A stretch of 64,000 nt of DNA, taken from Hippopus hippopus. Taxonomy: Eukaryota; Mollusca; Bivalvia; Cardiida; Cardiidae. Under the pieces are notes generated by a model, which saw only the letters and a list, made by a program, of their open reading frames with translations, had not been told where the DNA came from and did not search any database. Of this stretch, positions 12,701 to 21,912 are shown one piece after another. Each line of letters starts with the position of its first letter. Within the stretch, counting starts at the first letter, position 1. The translations under genes were made by a program, and so were the position numbers. Location: NCBI GenBank assembly GCA_946811185.2, contig OX328106.1:47070311-47134310 (forward strand). Reading direction: 5' to 3'.

Positions 12701-15700
12701 TGCTCTTTATGGAAATACAAACTCGGGTAGCTGTCAAAGTGAGTACAACAGGTTTCACAAGTAAACTTCACATCTTTTTCATGTTCATGATAATGACCTG
12801 TGATCGTGCTTTTGTTGAAGTTTTGATGACAAAAGTTGCATTCCAGGATCTCTTCAGCATCTGCAAAATCTTTGCAAGTTGAAAGATGCTCTAGAAATAG
12901 AAAGAGGCTTTGAAACGCTAATGAACAATCTCCAGCTGGACAAACAAAAGGTAGGACTTTACAATGTACTCTTACGTGACGTCTCAGACTGCCTCGACTT
13001 TTGAACATTCTTTTACAAATAGCACATTCCAGGTGTGGCTTTCCGTGATGAAGTAAGTGGTCTTTAATGTGGCCAAGCTGTCTAAACTGTTTGTGGCAAA
13101 GTCGACATCTGTAAGGTTTAGCTTTGGTATGTAGTCTCATATGTGTGCGTAATGCAGCACCAAGCGTAAATCCACGTTTACAGATATCACACACAAAACT
13201 TTTATCCTCCTCTTTCATGTGTATTACACGAATATGTCTGTGCACACACTTCAGCTTACTGAAACGTTTTTCACAAATGCCACATTTAAAGGGCAAGCCT
13301 GAAGGATGTCCTTCCTCATGTATTCGGATCTCTTTGAAGACTTCTTGCAATGCTTGATTAGAAATTGTTTTTATGCCCCCTGTCTGTGAAAAGTCAAGAG
13401 CTTGATGTGAAAGCTTGTGCTGTTTTAGAGCTGATATTTCATTGAAGGCCATATCACAGTGAGGACATTTGAATACTTCGGATTTGTTGTGTGTTTTTAA
13501 ATGTTTATTTAGGAGAGTGATTGAGGTAAAAGATTTCCCGCACAGATGGCACACTGAAGGGGTCAGTGTTCTGTTCTTGAACACTTTTTTCCTATTGCTA
13601 GTTGGATCTTTAGAATTTAAATAGTCAGGGTGTTTTATTACAATATGTTTCCTAACTGCCTTCTCATCACAGTATCTGAAAAGGAAAGAAAAGCGGAATT
13701 ACTGATATACAAAAAAACTTGTGCCATAATGTTAAATTCTTTATCAAACAATAACACGCTCTTACAAACATGAGGAGGAAGGTTTTTGAAAACATCATGG
13801 TAAAAGAAGATAATGCACAATTCTGAGGAAAAAATGCTTTTCAAAACACTGAAAAATATAAATTGCTTGTTATCGGCATTTTTTCTTTTCCCACAATGTG
13901 TACACCCTTTTCAAAGAATAATTTAGCTAGTTTCTAACCAACAGAATTTCAGACTTGTTGATATTGCTAACATTTGCAGTAGACAAAGTAGATGTGGCCA
14001 AAATTGAGAGATTTGTCTTTGAAATGTTAGAAACATTGTGGGAAAAAGAGAAAATACTGATTACCAGCATTTTCTCATCCACAAACAATACTTTCAAAGG
14101 CTTTCTTCCTTAAGGTCATTAAAATTCCAGACTTTGTGGTAAAAGGTTCACTTTTTGTCTGCAAATGCATTTGGGCCATGCTCTGGCAAAAGGGGGCTTA
14201 ATGCGTCTCCGTGATCCATTATACCAAGCGAGTCATCGCCTAATTATGGATGCATAAAATGCATTTCTTTCATTGACCGATTGAATCATTAGGAAGAATG
14301 ATTCTTGGACATACAGAAAATTGACCAATAGCGAAAAGCTTCAGCCCAGGTCAGCCTGCGCGGAATGCGCAGGCTGACGTGGGTTGATACTTTTCGCAGA
14401 TGCATTAAGCCACCTTTTGCCAGAGCATGGCTCATTTTATTTTGATGTAAAGAGTTGAGCCATTATCAAACGATCCCGAGTTTTAAACATCCTCGGGAAA
14501 AGGGCTTTTGAAAGCATAGTGGGAAAAGGTGAAAAAGCTGATAACCAGTATTACTCTGTTTCCCACAATGTTTTCTACTCGATCAAAAACAGATTTTATA
14601 CTTAGAGTCATATTTATTTTGTCATCCGCAAATTCTTTGAATTCGAATGAGTTTTAAATTTTGTTGTTTCAGCAAGAGTTAACCCTTTATCAAACAATCC
14701 CTGGTTTTCACGACTCTGGGATGGAAGGCTTTTGAAAACATTGTGGGAAAAGGAGAAAATGCTGGTAACCAGCATTTTCTCCTTTTTCCACAATGTTCTC
14801 TACCTTATCAAAGACAGAAATCATCATTTGACGCATATTTAAATTGTTGACTTCAAATGCTTTAAGTCTGGTCTGGTCCAAAGCTTTGTCGTGTAGTAAA
14901 GGGTTAATACATGATTATATGAAAATGTTGTGACGATATTAACTCTTTACCACACACAGTGTAGCATTTTCTCCTATTCTCCCAATGTTTTTTATCCTAC
15001 GAAAGACAAATTCCATCATTTGAGCCACATCTGATTTCTCTTCTGCAAATGCAAGAATTTTGAAGAAACTAAAATCTTGCTTTTTGGTAAAGAATGTAAG
15101 ATAACAAAGATTCTACCCTGTGAAGATTGGATTAGTGGGTGCATCAAATTAACACATACCTATTTCCACAAACTTCACACTGATGAGGCCTCTCTCCTGT
15201 GTGTGTCAACATGTGGGCTGCGAGTCTTGACTTCTCATAGAACTCTTTCTTACATACAGAACAAGTCAGGTCTGACTTTCTATGTGACATCATATGTTTC
15301 TTCAAAGCCGTTTTCCTTCCATAACAAATCTTACATACTCCACAAGCAAATGGGTGTTTGGCTGAAATATTTTGTATTTATCAAATAAATAGCTTATCAT
15401 TATCATTTTTTCATGATTGGTATGCTCATAATTTACAAGTCATAAATAAATCAAAGACCTTCCTTGAACTTGTTACCAGATGATACAATTCAACTCTTTA
15501 CCAAACGACAAAATTTTAGACTGGTCCAAATTGAAAGCATTTACAGATGACAAAATATATGTGACTGAAAAACTGAAATTTGTTTTTTGGGAAGGGTAGA
15601 AAACATTGTGGGAAAAGGAGAAAATGCTGGTTACCAGCATTTTCTCCTTTTCCCACAATATTTTCAAAAGGCTTCTTTCTCAAGGTCATTAAAAATTCAG

Positions 15701-18700
15701 ATAGTGTGGTAAAAGGTTAAGAATTTCCATACTGAAAGCATCTGCAAGTAACCAATGAAATATTGTTGGAATGATGTAATTTGTCTATGAAGGAGTAGAA
15801 AACACTGAGAAGAAGGAGAAAATGCTGGTTTCCTATTGATATTGACATAACTGACAGGGCACAAATAAAATGCAGTCTCCTTTTCCTACATTATTTTCAA
15901 AAGCCCTCTTTTTGAGGATTGTTTGGGTGCAGGTAAAAGGAACTCTAGGAACACATGAGAAGTTGATGATTGATTGATTGGTGTTTTAGGCCACTTTTAA
16001 CATTATTTCAGTTATATCATGGCAACAGCTCAAATATTCATGTATGTCCTGGATTTCATCAGTACTAGGCTAGGGCTCTAAAATGTCTTGCCCAAGGACA
16101 CTCCTAGGAAAAAGACAGAGCTTCCAGTAAGGCTCGAACCCGAGGCCTCCAGGTTACGAGTCCTATGCCTCACCACTGAGCCAATCAGGACCCCTACATT
16201 GATAGGTAGAATGGCGTAATTGAGGTAAAATTTTAAAGTTGGAAATGGCATTTATTACAACATCCAGCAAACAGATTTGAACTAATGCACACTTGCTCTC
16301 CAGACAACCTCTCTAACTTCATGACAACTAGCTAATATGCCACTGGCACTTGTTTTTTTTTTTTCTGAAAATCTTGCCCTCTACAACAAAATATCCATGA
16401 TGTCTTATACAAGTATATTAGGCTACAAAGGACAATCCATGAAGTTTGTCTAGAAACAAGTGCCTGTGTAGTTTACGTGTAGTTGAGTCACTTACCATGT
16501 TTTACATTCATGTGTTGTTTCAATTCTTCATATTTCATAAACTGAAGGTTACAGATTTCACACGTTGTTGAATTTTGGTTGACACTCCATCCAGGCTCCT
16601 TCGCTGAGGATCTCAGATCTGCATACCTATCTACATCTTTTATCTCGTGAAATTCCCCTCTGTGGTTCTCTGAAATATACAGTAGTATTCAATCATTGAG
16701 GCAAAAGGAGTAATAGCTCCTTATGCCAAAGTGTTCACCATGTATTTATGTATGAAAGGCAAGCTGAATTCATGTTTAGCAAGGACTTTTTCCGAGTTGT
16801 CCATTTTGAAATTGTTGCAGAAAGCAACAAGTTTCTATATTTTGTATTCCAGTATATATTTTAACTCTTTACAAAAAACCCAAAATTTTAGACAAGTCCA
16901 AATTGAAAGCATTCGCAGAGGAGATATCAAGCATGGTTCAAATGATTGGATTCGTCTTTTCTATCAGAGAAAATAAAGTACCGTAGAATATTGTAGAAAA
17001 AAGTTATTTTGTTCCCCAGGCTTGTTGAAACCTTTGATTGTTTAGTAAAGGGCTAACTCTTTACCTGAAGACCAAATTTTAGACATATATTTCAAGGCAA
17101 TTGCAGAAAACAACTCGAATGTCCCTCACATGATGGAATTTGTCTTTGACAAGGTAGAAAACACTGTGGGGAAAGGACAATTTACTGTTAACGAGCAAAG
17201 TTCTCACGTTTGGAAACACTTTCTTTCTCCAGCGTAAAAACATGGGGTTGTTTAGCAAAGGGTTAAACTTCTAAATAAATTAAATGAACATATTTAGCCA
17301 ATAGTCTAAACCAAAATAATTTGATTTTAATCTTCTTCAAGCCAGACAAATCTCACTGTATCAGACATTGTGCAGTGTGATCTTGGTCTACACAGTCTAA
17401 AAGAGTCCATTCAGTCGCAATTCCAAGTTTATTGCTTAATTCTTTTCCACACAATCCTAACTTTCAAAAAACCTTTGAAAGTAAGTTTTTGGGTACATTG
17501 TGGGAAAAAGAGAAAATGCTGGTTACCAGCTTTTTTTCCTTTTCCCACAATGTATTCTAACCTTTAGAAACACATACATCCATTTAAGCCACATTTCATT
17601 TTGCTGTCTGCAAAAGCTTTCAACGTTAAAAAGTCTAAAATTTTGTCTTCAGACTTTGTTAAACAGCTGACAAACAAAATTTAATTAACTCTTTACCAAA
17701 TAACGAACTCTTAAGATTAGTCCAAATTGAAAGCATTTGCAGACGACAAATTAAATATGACTTTACTGATGCAAATTCTCCAGCATTTTCTCCTTTTCCC
17801 ACAATGTTTTCAAAAAGGCTTCTTTCTCAGGGTTGTTAGAACTTGGGATTGTGTAGTAAAGGGTTAATATGGTTTGTGAATAAAAACAAGGGAATTGATA
17901 TTTGAATTGAGTAAGAGAACAAGATTTCAACTAATTACACCCTGGAAATCAACAGCTTTTGAAAACATTAGAGAAAAGGAGACACTGCTGGTTATGAGCC
18001 CCTTATCTCTCAACCTTTTCCATACAAATCAAGCAAGTCATGAGTGAGGTAACTTTTTGTACCTGATAAATGATTCTGCATCTGTGTATCAAGGATAGTG
18101 TGATAATCACAACATGGACAATAGTAGCGCAGTTCTTCTGGCTCACACTCATGATCTGGGTTTTCTCTCTCTCCATACCGATATCCACATTTTGTACACA
18201 CCATTATCTTTCTACCTCCCACATTGTTCTCATCTTTGATTTCAACTTCTGTATTTCTTAAAGTCAGCATCAATGACTGAAGTTCACTGTGTTCCATCCG
18301 AATATGTGTACGAAACATGAAAAAAGTCCCAAAATTTTTTCCACACTCTGTACAAATGTGGCGTATATTTTCCCTGTGTGCTGTCTTTTTATGCACATCC
18401 AGTTTTCTGAGACATAAAAAAGTTTTTGAACAGTCTTGAGAGGAGCATTTATATGATATCCCTCCAGATTTACTCAATTGCTTAAGAGAAGGTGAAAAGT
18501 CACTTGAGACGTCAGGTTTAATAATTTTTGATTTAGAAATACTCTTCTTCTGACTAGATTCTGGTTTTAAAGTTGAAACTGGTTCAGATTTTGGTTTCTG
18601 CTCTGTTGCAGAAGAGGTTATCACACTTGCTCTGTTTTCATGGTCTAGAAAATGGGGTGAAGACTGTTTATGGTTCTGTTTACTTTTTGAGTGTTCTAGA

Positions 18701-18969
18701 TTATCTTCAGCTTTTTCTGTATGTGCTTCTGTGTTACTTTTATGCCTCTTTTTGCTTTTTTGTTCACTGTGGTCCATATCATCATTTGTGTGGTCATCTT
18801 TGTCTCCAAGAAACAGGTCTACTTCAAAATCATGGAACTGCTTCAGTTTTCTTTTTCTACTTGATCTTCTCACACAAGTGTCATTTGAGTAAGATTTCTC
18901 TGCAAGATCTGATGCTTTGTTTGTAGTGAGGGAGGATGACTCAATTTTTTTTGTGTTCACTCCAGCCAT
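5252..18969 (-). CDS. Two-module C2H2 zinc-finger protein gene (seven coding exons)
   Basis: The joined exons are 18969-18063, 16669-16496, 15361-15160, 13675-11325, 8792-8619, 7331-7130 and 6788-5252. They total 5547 nt (1848 codons plus TGA) and stay in frame across six GT-AG introns. The start ATG has an ACCATGG context and an in-frame TGA lies upstream. The protein is a tandem duplication of one module. Each module has a basic/acidic linker with fingers and a CTKCGYRYG motif, a one-finger exon, an exon with two fingers plus half of a third, and a long exon with about nine fingers followed by an acidic tail. Module 1 covers about residues 1-1010, and module 2 runs from there to the end. 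The family role (sequence-specific DNA binding in the nucleus) is inferred from C2H2 spacing such as CEVCGNRYCDEKAVRKHIVIKH. The neighbouring gene at 31127-43663 is a one-module paralogue. Orthology is not assigned. Confidence 0.85.
7130..7331 (-). CDS. Coding exon 6 (module 2 copy of the 202 bp exon)
   Basis: The acceptor is TTTCAG and the donor is GTATGTAT. The exon is 202 bp and leaves in phase 2. It encodes AKHPFACGLCKTCYGRKSAL...H, CSVCRKEFQEQARLDVHMLTH, and the CEVCGN half-finger completed in exon 7. It begins with the same AKHPFACG residues as exon 3. Confidence 0.85.
7545..7712 (-). mobile_element. Truncated SINE, family A
   Basis: Minus-strand similarity to the head and first half of family A (GGTTGCACAGTAGGTAGCAT; CATCGTTCCTCTCTCACTGC). 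It is degraded and 3' truncated, in intron 5 of the two-module gene. Confidence 0.6.
8054..8115. repeat. Palindromic repeat, second TTAA-type family
   Basis: CAGTGTAGGTCAAGATCAGA is followed by its near complement (TCTGATCTTTGATCTACACTG). Related copies are at 23728-23800, 50644-50714 and 61293-61362. TTAACCCTTT nearby suggests the same type of TTAA end as the main MITE. Confidence 0.6.
8342..8571. mobile_element. TTAA hairpin MITE
   Basis: TTAACCCTTTATTATATGG start; perfect hairpin at about 8468-8520; decayed right end. It lies in intron 5 of the two-module gene, about 50 bp from exon 5. Confidence 0.75.
8619..8792 (-). CDS. Coding exon 5 (module 2 copy of the 174 bp exon)
   Basis: The acceptor is ACTGTCAG and the donor is GTAGGTCG. 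The exon is 174 bp, phase 1 to phase 1. It encodes the linker DRYACLRSVNREPG and one finger, CDVCDITFDTNDELIQHLNSKH. It is the second copy of exon 2 within the same gene. Confidence 0.83.
10177..10404. mobile_element. TTAA hairpin MITE, complete
   Basis: TTAACCCTTACCACACTGC to GTGTGGTAAAGGGTTAA, 228 bp. The hairpin is centred near 10317. Confidence 0.86.
10956..11185. mobile_element. TTAA hairpin MITE, complete
   Basis: TTAACTCTTTACCAAATGAC to GTGTGGTAAAGAGTTAA, 230 bp with a perfect hairpin (GTGGGAAAAGGAGAAAATGC and complement) centred at about 11097. It lies in intron 4, about 140 bp from the donor of exon 4. Confidence 0.88.
11325..13675 (-). CDS. Coding exon 4, fused: end of module 1 and start of module 2
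   Basis: This 2351 bp internal exon has a TTTTCAG acceptor and a GTAAGTAT donor. Its first part matches the terminal exon of the one-module paralogue. It completes a split finger, then has about nine C2H2 fingers (CHLCGKSFTS, CPHCDMAFNE, CGICEKRFSK, CDICKRGFTL, CRLCHKQFRQ and others), then an acidic tail with DLLSQYDYIKEEED and a LIAEQL...EVIVQ motif. Without a stop or intron it then runs into a first-exon-type domain: a basic KRTKVRKRKRN stretch, CTTKTCSRRFHS, CSQCEKLFGSFYVFKSHIRMEH, CTKCGYRYG...HECEP and YYCPCFHYH. Here CPCF replaces the CPCC of the other two copies, so one candidate metal ligand is missing. The exon ends in phase 1, as a normal exon 1 does. Confidence 0.85.
13735..14150. 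repeat. Decayed MITE pieces in intron 3
   Basis: Two degraded copies are recognisable (about 13735-13920 and 13925-14150) by CATTGTGGGAAAAAGAG, TTACCAGCATTTTCTC and TGTGGTAAAAGGTT. The ends are poorly kept. Confidence 0.55.
14175..14432. mobile_element. Non-autonomous TIR element, 258 bp
   Basis: Inverted ends GCCATGCTCTGGCAAAAGG, followed on both sides by GGCTTAATGC. There is an internal short palindrome (CAGCCTGCGCGGAATGCGCA). A decayed second copy lies at about 24946-25165. The superfamily is not assigned because I see no clear target duplication. Confidence 0.65.
14455..14682. mobile_element. TTAA hairpin MITE, decayed
   Basis: The left end has diverged (TTGAGCCATTATCAAACGAT) and the right end is AGCAAGAGTTAA. 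The TTAA at 14679-14682 is shared with the next copy. Confidence 0.65.
14679..14907. mobile_element. TTAA hairpin MITE, complete
   Basis: TTAACCCTTTATCAAACAAT to GTAGTAAAGGGTTAA, 229 bp. The hairpin is centred near 14766. It is back-to-back with the copy on its left and shares one TTAA. Confidence 0.84.
14938..15098. mobile_element. TTAA MITE, left half deleted
   Basis: TTAACTCTTTACCACACACA runs directly into GCATTTTCTCC, so the left interior and hairpin arm are missing. The right end is TTTGGTAAAGAATG. It lies about 60 bp from the donor of exon 3. Confidence 0.6.
15160..15361 (-). CDS. Coding exon 3 (202 bp, two and a half fingers)
   Basis: The acceptor is TTTCAG and the donor is GTATGTGT; the exon enters in phase 1 and leaves in phase 2. 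It encodes CGVCKICYGRKTALKKHMMSH, CSVCKKEFYEKSRLAAHMLTH with a TGERP linker, then the CEVCGN half of a third finger. That finger is completed by the next exon (RYCDEKAVRKHIVIKH). A finger split at the same residue in all three modules is strong support for the splice. Confidence 0.87.
15490..15720. mobile_element. TTAA hairpin MITE
   Basis: TCAACTCTTTACCAAACGAC to GTGTGGTAAAAGGTTAA, with a perfect hairpin centred at about 15631. It lies in intron 2 of the two-module gene. A further decayed copy follows at about 15725-15935. Confidence 0.82.
15966..16194 (-). mobile_element. tRNA-derived SINE, family B
   Basis: Read on the minus strand it starts GGGGTCCTGATTGGCTCAGT (A-box like), with GGTTCGAGCC as the B box about 35 bp later. 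A family-specific body and a TGATTGATTGATT tail follow. It is in intron 2 of the two-module gene. It gives the empty-site sequence for the mariner insertion at 39780. Confidence 0.82.
16496..16669 (-). CDS. Coding exon 2 (174 bp, one finger)
   Basis: The acceptor is TTTCAG and the donor is GTAAGTGA, phase 1 at both ends. The exon encodes 58 residues: a Cys-free conserved linker (DRYADLRSS...EPGW) and one finger, CEICNLQFMKYEELKQHMNVKH. Length and phase are identical in exons 8619-8792 and 39282-39455. Confidence 0.85.
16861..17266. repeat. Two adjacent TTAA MITEs in intron 1
   Basis: The first copy (16861-17056) starts TTAACTCTTTACAAAAAACC. The second runs from CTAACTCTTTACCTG to AGCAAAGGGTTAA at 17266. 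They share the CTAA/TTAA boundary near 17053. Both hairpins are largely decayed. Confidence 0.65.
17437..17867. repeat. Two TTAA MITEs in intron 1
   Basis: The first (about 17437-17650) has a hairpin at 17498-17548 and a lost right end. The second (17685-17867) has perfect TTAA ends (TTAACTCTTTACC...GTAGTAAAGGGTTAA). It is 183 bp because the left hairpin arm is deleted, leaving only CAGCATTTTCTCCTTTTCCC. Confidence 0.72.
18063..18969 (-). CDS. Coding exon 1 of the two-module zinc-finger gene
   Basis: This exon encodes residues 1-302 and ends in phase 1 at TCAG followed by the donor GTACAA. It begins MAGVNTKK. A basic motif RKRKLKQFHDFEVDL follows, matched by RIRKQKQFPGYDVEL in the paralogue. 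After a charged Ser/Lys-rich linker come two fingers (CSSQDC...HKKTAH and CTECGKNFGTFFMFRTHIRMEH), then CTKCGYRYG...HECEP and YYCPCCDYH. Unlike the paralogue's exon 1, it lacks the N-terminal block of about six fingers. A possible splice acceptor (GACAG) near 19021 suggests a 5' noncoding exon further upstream, but this is weak. Confidence 0.85.
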
Positions 18970-19101
18970 GGTTTTTCTGTGTTGTTTAAATGATTTAGGT
19001 ATTTGGTTCTCTTTTCATACCTCTGTCAATATAGATATAATATAATACATAATCTATACCAAGTTTTATGTGTTTGCTCTTACATGAGTTTCTATTGTAT
19101 A

Positions 19102-19260
19102 TATATTGACCTTTTACCACACAGTTTTGATTTTAAATGACCCTGAGAAAAAAGACTTTTGAAAACAATGGGAGAAAAGGAAAAAATGCTGGTGACTTGT
19201 CATCTGCAAATGCTTTCAAATTTGGAATGATCTGAATTTTGTTATCTGGCAAACAGTAAA
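19102..19260. repeat. Truncated TTAA MITE
   Basis: CTTTTACCACACAGTTTTGA...GAAAACAATGGGAGAAAAGG then CATCTGCAAATGCTTTC. The hairpin right arm is deleted and the right end is decayed. The rest of 18970-20060 shows nothing else I can identify, apart from a possible 5' region of the two-module gene. Confidence 0.6.
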
Positions 19261-20065
19261 TTCTTCACCTTTTGCCACAGTATTTCCCAAAGAGTTCCAC
19301 TAAAGACTTAAAAACTAAGTCACCTGCAAGTGGTAATGTGTTAACATATTATGGAAAGCGAAAAATTGAATTATTCTTGATAAAAATGATACTGGTATGC
19401 AAAGCTGAAATTTCAAAACATTATTTTAGGGCCAAGATAATCATAGTGTTCCTGGCCTTTATTTCTTATAAGATTGGAAAAAACAGTATTGAAATATTCT
19501 ATAACATAATTATGCTTTATTGGGGTACAATTAGTGAAAAGTAAAGAACATAATTATCGTGGGATTTAAGTTCCTTGGGTGGAAAGGAGTGAAAAAATGT
19601 TGTGTGAATCGGCTGGGTTCGAAAAATTAGAGCATCCTCTAAGCTTCACGACTTGTCGAAGTAGGTCGCTCATATCTAACACTCCTTAAATCTCATTATC
19701 TGAAGCAGAATCGTAGGAAATAACTATATTGAAAATGATATACTATATTATTACTGTTGTAATTCTACCTCATATCGATACAGTATTCTTTTTCATACAA
19801 AAAAGCTTTAATCTAAGCGTGTCGTTTTCGACCTTTCATCCTGGGTAAACAACCGTGGTCTCTGCGCATGCGTGCGAGGAAGATTTCCGTTTTACTAAAC
19901 CATGTAACAAAATATTTTTTTTTCAGTGAAATTGAATTAAATTTTATACCTTATGAAGATTTTAATGTAGTGTTATTTAATGATCTACGCATAGAATCTC
20001 GCTAAATGTCAACCCAAAATCCTTTAAGTAATGTTTGACTTTTAACTCTACCGAGTGATTCCTTT

Positions 20066-20450
20066 TTTAGCTCCACTGGCGAAGGCCAGCGGGCTCATGT
20101 CATGGCCCGGTGTCCGTCGTGCGTGCGTCCGTTAACTTTTATTGCAAACATCTTCTTCTCTGAAACTACCCGTCCAAATTTGATGAAACTTCACAAAAAT
20201 GATCCTGCCGTGGTCCTCTTCAGAATTTCTTGAAAGAATTTGATTCCTTCAAAAACTCTGGTTGCCATGGCAACAAAAGTGAAAAATATTGAAAATCTTC
20301 TTGTCTGAAACCATAAGGCCCAGGGCTACCAAATTTAGCATGTAGCTTTATCTAATGGACCTCTAAGAAATTTCTTCATATTATAGCCCTGGGGTCAAAA
20401 TTGGCCCCATGCCAGCAATCACAAGTTTAGCATGGGCTTATAAAGTGACT
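20066..20450 (-). mobile_element. Truncated hairpin-ended repeat element (GTCCGTCGTG family)
   Basis: TAGCTCCACTGGCGAAGGCC, a hairpin, is followed by GTGTCCGTCGTGCGTGCGTC. This is the tail end of the same element type as 25505-27228, in reverse orientation. The body (TGGTTGCCATGGCAACAAAA) is diverged and the head is missing. The 20450-20850 stretch shows nothing identifiable. Confidence 0.6.
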
Positions 20451-20854
20451 TCAATTTAAATAGTAATCAAGGGAAATAACTCGTTTATAAGAGATAAAGT
20501 TTGTTACTATTTACCTCCCTTGATTATCAAACTGCAATAATATATGATTGATGTTGATATTCAAGTTTTTTGGATAGGACATGTTCTGTTTTCAGGGATA
20601 GTGATTTATTTTGATGCTAATAGTTATGCTCACATGAGTAAGGTTTCTGTCATTCACTTTTCTTTCCAGAACTTTACCTTTCATGCCAATGAATAAACCT
20701 GCTTGTATTCACTGACACAGTCTTTTCACTTACAAAGATATGTTTTTTTTTTGTTGGGTAGGGGGGAGGTTATGTTTTCAAAGTAAGTTTATTACCATAC
20801 AGACTTTTTATGCTGTATGTCTGTGTCAATGCCAATTAAGTGCATGATACCTTA

Positions 20855-21085
20855 ATTTTACTCTTTAAGAAAGGACAATTTTTTTGACAGGACCAAGTTA
20901 AAAGCCAATGCAGAAGATAAATTGAATGTAGCTTAAATGATTATTTTTGTTTTTGATAGGGTTGGAAACACTGTTGGAAAAGGAGAAAATACTGGCTGAC
21001 AACATGTTGTCCTTTTCCCACAAGGTTTTCTAAAGCCTTCTCTTTAAAGGTCATTAACACTTCGATTTGTGTGGTAAAGGGTTAA
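20855..21085. mobile_element. TTAA hairpin MITE, decayed left end
   Basis: The right end GTGTGGTAAAGGGTTAA is intact and the hairpin near 20975-21025 is partly decayed. It abuts a hairpin-ended element head at 21096. Confidence 0.65.
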
Positions 21086-21095
21086 AAAGCCAGTG

Positions 21096-21912
21096 GAGCG
21101 ATACAGGGCCATCATGGCCCTCTTGTTTCGTGTACGGGAAAACAAGACGGCCATGATGGCCCTGAAGTCGCTCACCTGAGTCTTTTGACCAAACATGACC
21201 CATTTTCAATCTCTTTCGAGATATTGACAAACATTCTACCGAGCTTTCATAGTTATTGGACTGAAAATTTGGCCTCTAGCTTGTACAGAAGCTTTTTCTA
21301 GAATTTCTCTCAGTGACCCACTTTTTAGCCAAACATAGCCCATTTTCCCATTGTAGATATTATCAAAACATAGATTCTGACCACCTTTCATAAGCATTGG
21401 ACAGTAAATGTGGCCTCTAGAGTGTACACAATGTTTTTTCCCCAATATTTGACATGGCGACCTAGTTTTTTACCCAATGTGACCCATTTTCAATTTCATT
21501 ATATTGATCATCAAGACAAACATTCTGACTAATTTTCATAAGTACTGGACAGAAAATGATGATTCTAAAGCTACACAAGCTAGATCTATTTTAAAGATTT
21601 GACCTGGTGACCTAGTTTTTGAGCCGACGTGACCCATTTTCAAACTCATACAAGATATCATTATGACAAACATTCTGACCAACTTTCTTGAGTATTTGAC
21701 TGCAAATAAGGTTTTTGCAAGATTTGACCCGACCTGACCCATTTTCTAACTCGTTTGAGATTTCATCAAGAAAAACATTCTAACCAAGTTTCATGAGGAT
21801 CGGACTGAAAATGTGGCCTCTAGAGCGTACACAAGGTAAAAGTTGACGACGCACGACGGACACAGCACAATCACAAAAGCTCACCTTGAGCACTTTGTGC
21901 TCAGGTGAGCTA
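21096..21912 (+). mobile_element. Hairpin-ended tandem-repeat element
   Basis: Two head sequences lie back to back: 21096-21130 reversed (GGGCCATCATGGCCC) and 21140-21180 forward (GGCCATGATGGCC). Then come about five diverged ~125 bp tandem units (GACCCATTTTCAA, ACATTCTGACCA, GGACTGAAAATGTGGCCTCT). The tail is GACGACGCACGACGGACACAG, ending in a hairpin AGCTCACCTTGAGCAC/GTGCTCAGGTGAGCT at about 21878-21911. The reverse-orientation relative is at 580-1460. Confidence 0.7.

Noticed and set aside
19272..19544. 90-codon frame upstream of the two-module zinc-finger gene
   Set aside because: AT-rich, Ile/Lys/Phe-biased, no domain and no conserved neighbours.
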